This document shows, one piece after another, positions 55,538 to 60,013 of a stretch of DNA of 60,013 bases. Each line of letters begins with the position of its first letter. Positions within the stretch are counted from its first letter, which is position 1. Made by a program: the position numbers and the translations under genes. The notes under the pieces were generated by a model. It was not told the origin of the DNA and made no database searches. It was given only the letters and a program-made list of their open reading frames with translations. The DNA is from Candidatus Halobeggiatoa sp. HSG11 (GTDB lineage: Bacteria > Pseudomonadota > Gammaproteobacteria > Beggiatoales > Beggiatoaceae), in the NCBI GenBank assembly GCA_030378105.1, contig JAUCGL010000008.1, forward strand, positions 1 through 60,013, in the 5' to 3' direction.

Positions 55538-58500
55538 TCAATGATATAACCAAACTCTCAGTAAGGAAATAAGTTTATCGTTATCAACCGGTTTGGGTAA
55601 ATAATCATTAGCTCCAGCATCAATACATTTAGCTCGATCATCTTTCATAGCTTTTGCAGTTAAAGCGATAATAGGTAATTTGCGATAATTTGATTGCTTT
55701 CTTATTGTTCGCATAGCCTCATAACCATCTACACCCGGCATCATCACGTCCATTATTATAGCAGCAATTTGTGGATTTTCTTCCAAAGCATCAATAGCTT
55801 CCTGTCCATTCTTTGCAACTACAATTTCCATATCCTTATCTTCTAACATAGCAACTAAAGAAAATACATTACGCATATCATCATCTGCTATCAATACAGT
55901 TTTATGTCTTAAAATAGCTTCACTATCATGCACTGATCTTAATAGATTACGTTTTTTCTGCGATAATTTAGCTTCCAATTGATGTAAGAATAATGTAGTT
56001 TCATCTAACAAACGAGCTGGAGAACTAACTGATTTAACAGTGATATTATCAGAACATTGCTGCACTATATTTTCTTCCATTTCATTCAAATCTCGATTAG
56101 AATAAATGATAACTGGAACTTGAGATAGTTCTTCTTCGTGACAAAGCTGTTTTATTAGCTGGATGCCAGACCCATCTTCCACATCTATATCAACTACCAC
56201 ACAATCAAACTGATTCTCGTGTAATTTTTGAATTGCAGCAACCTTAGTCACTATCAACTCAATTTGTACATCATCATCCCCTATTATATCAAGTATTTCA
56301 CCTTGTCTTGTTTCATCATCAGCCACTAGCAATAAACTTTTAATGGTAGTTGTAACGAAACGTTCTATCTTTTTAAATGCTTGACCCAATTGTTCCATAT
56401 TAATAGGTTTCAACAAGTAACCAATAGCTCCCATCTGTTTCGCATCTCGTTCCTGTTCAGCCGCAGACATAAAATGAACTGGTATATGCCGAGTTTCAGG
56501 ATTGTCTTTTAACCTCTCCATGACCGACCAACCATCTAATTGTGGCAAACCAATATCCAAAATTATTGCATGAGGATGATATTTTTCTGCTAATTTTAAA
56601 CCGGTTTTACCATCTGTTGCCCGAATACATTTAAAACCTTTCTCTTGCGATAATTCCATTAAAATATCAGAGAAATTATAATCGTCATCAACAATCAAAA
56701 TAATTTTATCAGTATCAACCAGTTCATTCCTATCATCGGCAATGTTTTCTTCATACTCTTCATCTTCTTCAACAATTGGTTCTTTTACAGTAGATTCAGG
56801 TTCATCAAATTCAGATTCAGACTTAAATTCAATTTTTATAGGCTTTTTAGTAGGGGAAGCTATTATAGTTTTTTCATCTATAACTTCACTTGAAACTGTT
56901 TGCATTTCATTCAGATATAGAGTGAAAGTACTACCATGATTTTCTTTGCTAGTTAAATGTAACTCTCCACCAAGTAATTTGGCCAATTGCCGAGAAATGG
57001 ACAGTCCCAAACCAGTTCCACCATAATTGCGACTTGTTGTACCATCCACTTGTTTAAATGCTTCAAAAATTTCTTGGAGCTTTTGTTCAGGAATGCCAAT
57101 TCCAGTATCAATAACACTGATTGCAATAGCAGTATTCGGCTCGTAGGTATCATTTAATGTTATAGTCGCAGCAGGTCGATGGATAGTTAATTTTATTCCA
57201 CCCTGTTTGGTAAATTTAAAAGCATTGGATAACAGATTAGTTATTATCTGATTAAGCCTTTGAATATCTGTATGCCATATTTTAGGTATATTTTCTGTAA
57301 TATTTATTTCTAAGCCTAAATTACTGTCTTCAGCAACATGGCGAAATTTACTGTCAATGTTTTCTACAAAATCAATTAAAGAAACATCTTCTAAATTAAC
57401 TGGCATTTTACCAGCTTCTACCTTAGATAAATCTAATATGTCATTGATAAGTAACAATAACTCAGAACCTGCATTGTGAATAGTTTTGGCGTATTCGACC
57501 TGTTTATCAGTTAAATGTTTGTCTTTGTTATCAGCTAATAATTGAGCTAAAATTAACATACTATTCAATGGAGTACGCAATTCATGTGACATGTTAGCTA
57601 AAAATTCTGATTTATACTTAGTACTCATTTCTAAAGCTTTAGCTTTAGTTTCTAAGTCCTGTTTGCTATTTTCTAACGCAATAGTTTTGTCTTCCAACAC
57701 ATTGTTTGCAATCCTTAATTCTTCCTGTTGAGCTTGCAATTCCTCATTGGCCGCTTGCAATTCTTCTTGTTGAGTTTGTAATTCTTCATTGTTAGCTTGT
57801 AACTGCTCTTGTTGAGCTTGCAATTCTTCATTACTTGCTTGCAATTCTTCTTGCTGTTCCTGTAAAGCAGCTTCAACTTGTTTTTGTTCACTTATGTCAC
57901 GAATAATACCAATAAACATCCGTTTTTCATCTAATGGCATTTCATCAACTGCAATATCTATCGGAAAAGTTGTTCCATCTCTACGTTTAGCCGTTAATTC
58001 ACGTCTTTTCCCAACTGCATTGGCGGTTCCAGTAGTGATATAGTTAGCCAAATATTGATCATGTTCGCCATGATAAGGTTCTGGCATTAAAATATTAACA
58101 TTTTGTCCAACTACCTCCGACCACGAATAACCAAAAATTTGTTCAGCAGCTGGATTAAAAGTGTCAATAACTCCTTGTTCATCAATAGTTATAATTGCAT
58201 CAACAACTGTATCAACAATGGCCCGAATCCGTTCTTCACTTTCCATCATTTCATGTTGTTGGCTTTGCAAATTTTGAGTCAGTTGTTGAGATTCATCTAA
58301 TAAAGCTTGCATTCGTAATCTGGATTTAGCTGAATGAATGCTTATTGCAATATTGTCAGCAACTTGGTCGAGTAATTCTATTTCTGTAGCAGTGAAATTA
58401 TGTGAAGCAGCGAGTTCTAAAATTCCCAACACCTGCTGTTCATAAAGCAAAGGAATAATAAATATAGTAGTGGGTTGCGATTTACCTAAACCAGAAATAA

Positions 58501-59809
58501 TAGAGATATGTTCTTCAGCTACTTGATTGAATATAATGCTCTTTTTTTCAAAAGCAGCTTGACCAACTAAACCTTCTCCCGATTTAAATTCAATATCATT
58601 ATGAGTACGTTGCTTATAAGCGTAACTACTATTCAGTTTAAAGCTATCTCCTTCTGCCAGAAAAAAGATTCCAGTTTGGGCATTAACATAGTTAGCTAAA
58701 TAATTGATTATATTTTGAGTTAGAACATTTAAATCTTGTTCACCTCGCATGATTTCATTTAATTTTGTCTGGCCAGTTTTTAACCAATCAGATTTTTGAC
58801 TGGCATCTGTAACTTGCTGTAATTTATCTATTATTTGTGCTATATTTTGTCCAAATATATCTTCTTTGGTCTGATTGGTTATTTTTTTACTGTAATCGCC
58901 ATTAATTGCGGCTTGAATACTGGTGGATATTTCTCGCAAACGTTCGTTAACAGTTATGAGAGCATTACCTAATACATCTTGTTCTGAACGAGGAGTAATT
59001 TTCAGTGAACAGTCACCTTTTGCTAATTTACTGGTTTGTTTACTAATGATTCTAACTGATTCAATTAACTCGCATAATGCTTTGTGGACACCAGTGGTAA
59101 TTTTGGTATTGTCAAAATGAATATTGATATTACCAATTGCTATTTGCTGGGACATTTTAACTAATACATTGGGTTCAGCACCTATTTGAGTTATGATTTG
59201 CCTACTTAATAAAAACGCAATTATAACTCCAAAGATTCCAACAAATATTATTAATAACCATAAATATATAGAATTAATATTATTAGTGGTTGATAGTTCT
59301 ATTATTTCTTTTATTTTTAAATATAAAGTTGTTAATTCTTGGTCTAGATTTTTTTCTTGATATTCTAATTGCTGCTTAAACTTTCCAATATTTTGGTTGT
59401 TTTCAAGTAATTGCAGGGTATTAACAGCAGAACTTTCGTAACCGATGTATTGTTGATTAACAGCTATTAATTGCTTATTAAGCATGTTATATAAACCGCT
59501 TGTATAAACATCTCTTTGATTTATTAGGAATTTAAAATCATTTAATTTGCTGTTTATTAATGCAGTTCGGTTATGGAAGTTATTTTTTGCGGAGGTATAT
59601 TTCTCAGTTTGATGAGATTGCCAACAGCGTTCTAACCATAAAGTTTGTTCTGTTTGGATTTTGGTTAATTCACCGGCTAGTTCTAACAGGGGTAAGCTCT
59701 TTATATGACTGTTTGATTGTATTCCGTTAGTTACAGTAGCGATAGCTATTAACATAACTAGCAGTAAAGTACCTATTAATGCAAAGATTTTGAGTTTTAA
59801 GTGTAACAT
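55538..59809 (-). CDS. Hybrid histidine kinase: 4-helix sensor, HAMP, GAF, PAS, HK, three receivers
   Basis: 1423 residues. A membrane helix (about 8-28) and a second one (178-200) bracket a helical periplasmic sensor. HAMP-like repeats follow (200-330), GAF (345-490: LNEIMRGEQDLNVLTQNI, GEGLVGQAAF), PAS (530-645: RAIVDTVVDAIITIDEQG, FGYSWSEVVGQ) and a regular coiled coil of EELQAxNEELQ heptads (650-730). HisKA has FLANMSHELRTPLNSML (His near 740); the ATPase is about 850-975 (DTGIGIPEQK, GGTGLGLSISRQL). Three receivers follow: about 1055-1170 (AIILDIGLPQLDG), 1175-1290 (VVVDIDVEDGSG, weaker) and 1300-1420 (IIMDVMMPGVDG, YLPKPVD). It ends at the window's right part and is the first gene of the four-gene two-component cluster. 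No DNA-binding output, so phosphate probably moves to a partner. Confidence 0.94.
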   Translation of the reverse strand: MLHLKLKIFALIGTLLLVMLIAIATVTNGIQSNSHIKSLPLLELAGELTKIQTEQTLWLERCWQSHQTEKYTSAKNNFHNRTALINSKLNDFKFLINQRDVYTSGLYNMLNKQLIAVNQQYIGYESSAVNTLQLLENNQNIGKFKQQLEYQEKNLDQELTTLYLKIKEIIELSTTNNINSIYLWLLIIFVGIFGVIIAFLLSRQIITQIGAEPNVLVKMSQQIAIGNINIHFDNTKITTGVHKALCELIESVRIISKQTSKLAKGDCSLKITPRSEQDVLGNALITVNERLREISTSIQAAINGDYSKKITNQTKEDIFGQNIAQIIDKLQQVTDASQKSDWLKTGQTKLNEIMRGEQDLNVLTQNIINYLANYVNAQTGIFFLAEGDSFKLNSSYAYKQRTHNDIEFKSGEGLVGQAAFEKKSIIFNQVAEEHISIISGLGKSQPTTIFIIPLLYEQQVLGILELAASHNFTATEIELLDQVADNIAISIHSAKSRLRMQALLDESQQLTQNLQSQQHEMMESEERIRAIVDTVVDAIITIDEQGVIDTFNPAAEQIFGYSWSEVVGQNVNILMPEPYHGEHDQYLANYITTGTANAVGKRRELTAKRRDGTTFPIDIAVDEMPLDEKRMFIGIIRDISEQKQVEAALQEQQEELQASNEELQAQQEQLQANNEELQTQQEELQAANEELQAQQEELRIANNVLEDKTIALENSKQDLETKAKALEMSTKYKSEFLANMSHELRTPLNSMLILAQLLADNKDKHLTDKQVEYAKTIHNAGSELLLLINDILDLSKVEAGKMPVNLEDVSLIDFVENIDSKFRHVAEDSNLGLEINITENIPKIWHTDIQRLNQIITNLLSNAFKFTKQGGIKLTIHRPAATITLNDTYEPNTAIAISVIDTGIGIPEQKLQEIFEAFKQVDGTTSRNYGGTGLGLSISRQLAKLLGGELHLTSKENHGSTFTLYLNEMQTVSSEVIDEKTIIASPTKKPIKIEFKSESEFDEPESTVKEPIVEEDEEYEENIADDRNELVDTDKIILIVDDDYNFSDILMELSQEKGFKCIRATDGKTGLKLAEKYHPHAIILDIGLPQLDGWSVMERLKDNPETRHIPVHFMSAAEQERDAKQMGAIGYLLKPINMEQLGQAFKKIERFVTTTIKSLLLVADDETRQGEILDIIGDDDVQIELIVTKVAAIQKLHENQFDCVVVDIDVEDGSGIQLIKQLCHEEELSQVPVIIYSNRDLNEMEENIVQQCSDNITVKSVSSPARLLDETTLFLHQLEAKLSQKKRNLLRSVHDSEAILRHKTVLIADDDMRNVFSLVAMLEDKDMEIVVAKNGQEAIDALEENPQIAAIIMDVMMPGVDGYEAMRTIRKQSNYRKLPIIALTAKAMKDDRAKCIDAGANDYLPKPVDNDKLISLLRVWLYH

Positions 59810-60013
59810 TTTGATAAAATATTTATAATGGACGTATATTAAATTTATAGCATTTAGTTGGTAAAGTAAATATTTTTATGAAAAATGTCTTTAGTATAGG
59901 ATAAAAAATATAACATATTTAAGGAGTAAATGTAGGTTAGATAAGTGGAAGGTTAGCTAATAAACTCTTTGAAAATGCTTAGTTTATGTGTTATTTAATC
60001 TAGCTCATATTTT
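59810..60013. other. AT-rich region upstream of the triple-receiver kinase gene
   Basis: No gene, repeat or RNA is recognisable. The promoter of the 59809 gene must lie here, but no -35/-10 pair is convincing. Confidence 0.3.

Overview
The window looks like a chromosomal segment of a low-GC gammaproteobacterium. Recognisable housekeeping genes (aroK-aroB, cvpA-purF, carA, ccmD-ccmE, rnt, lptG, pgeF) are gammaproteobacterial in type; RNase T and the pgeF, lptG and ccm sets fit best. AT-rich DNA, very long multidomain genes, abundant multi-domain sensor kinases, decayed insertion sequences and many short palindromic repeats suggest a large filamentous sulfur bacterium of the Beggiatoaceae/Thiotrichales type. 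That placement is inferred from style and was not tested by a search.

Layout. 1-810: 3' end of an IS1-type transposase, a dispersed repeat and a frameshifted helicase remnant. 811-6303: one 1830-residue protein joining a Ser/Thr kinase, TPRs, two macro domains and two FGE/SUMF1 folds. 6304-8712: a fumarate hydratase scrap, a Tat-exported TIM-barrel-like protein and MITEs. 8713-12672: aroB, aroK, a GspF/PilC-like protein and pgeF. 12919-18794: a double-sensor chemoreceptor, a dicarboxylate/amino-acid symporter, an orphan OppD-type ATPase and a small membrane protein. 19024-24875: two orphan hybrid histidine kinases around cvpA-purF; cvpA-purF is bracketed by two inverted copies of one MITE, each with a perfect 8-bp target duplication. 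24954-28796: carA overlapping ccmD-ccmE, then rnt and convergent lptG. 29253-42962: a secreted TPR-CHAT protease-like protein followed by a 3654-residue SpvB/FG-GAP/RHS protein ending in an M15/hedgehog-type metallopeptidase-like tip. 43103-44150: a tandem GxxExxY gene between two palindromic direct repeats. 44362-45541: a broken ISAzo13-type transposase and another gene scrap. 45645-50705: three exported proteins of uncertain role (a stand-alone sensor domain, an eight-unit helical repeat protein, and a protein with 17 KSDD repeats). 51118-59809: four co-oriented two-component genes.

How the parts may work together. The 51118-59809 cluster looks like a phosphorelay: a triple-receiver hybrid kinase, a CHASE kinase, a double receiver whose second site is Glu instead of Asp, and a receiver-kinase whose phospho-acceptor His is Asn. 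The CHAT gene and the giant RHS gene are adjacent and co-oriented, and both seem exported, so a protease/effector pair is possible; no immunity gene is recognisable beside the toxin tip. The kinase-macro-FGE protein resembles the multidomain conflict or signalling proteins of multicellular bacteria.

Non-coding DNA is dominated by short mobile repeats. At least six families are visible by eye, several with clean target-site duplications and one case of nesting. No CRISPR array, tRNA, rRNA or reverse transcriptase was found. Functions are assigned from motifs read by eye, and domain borders are approximate.
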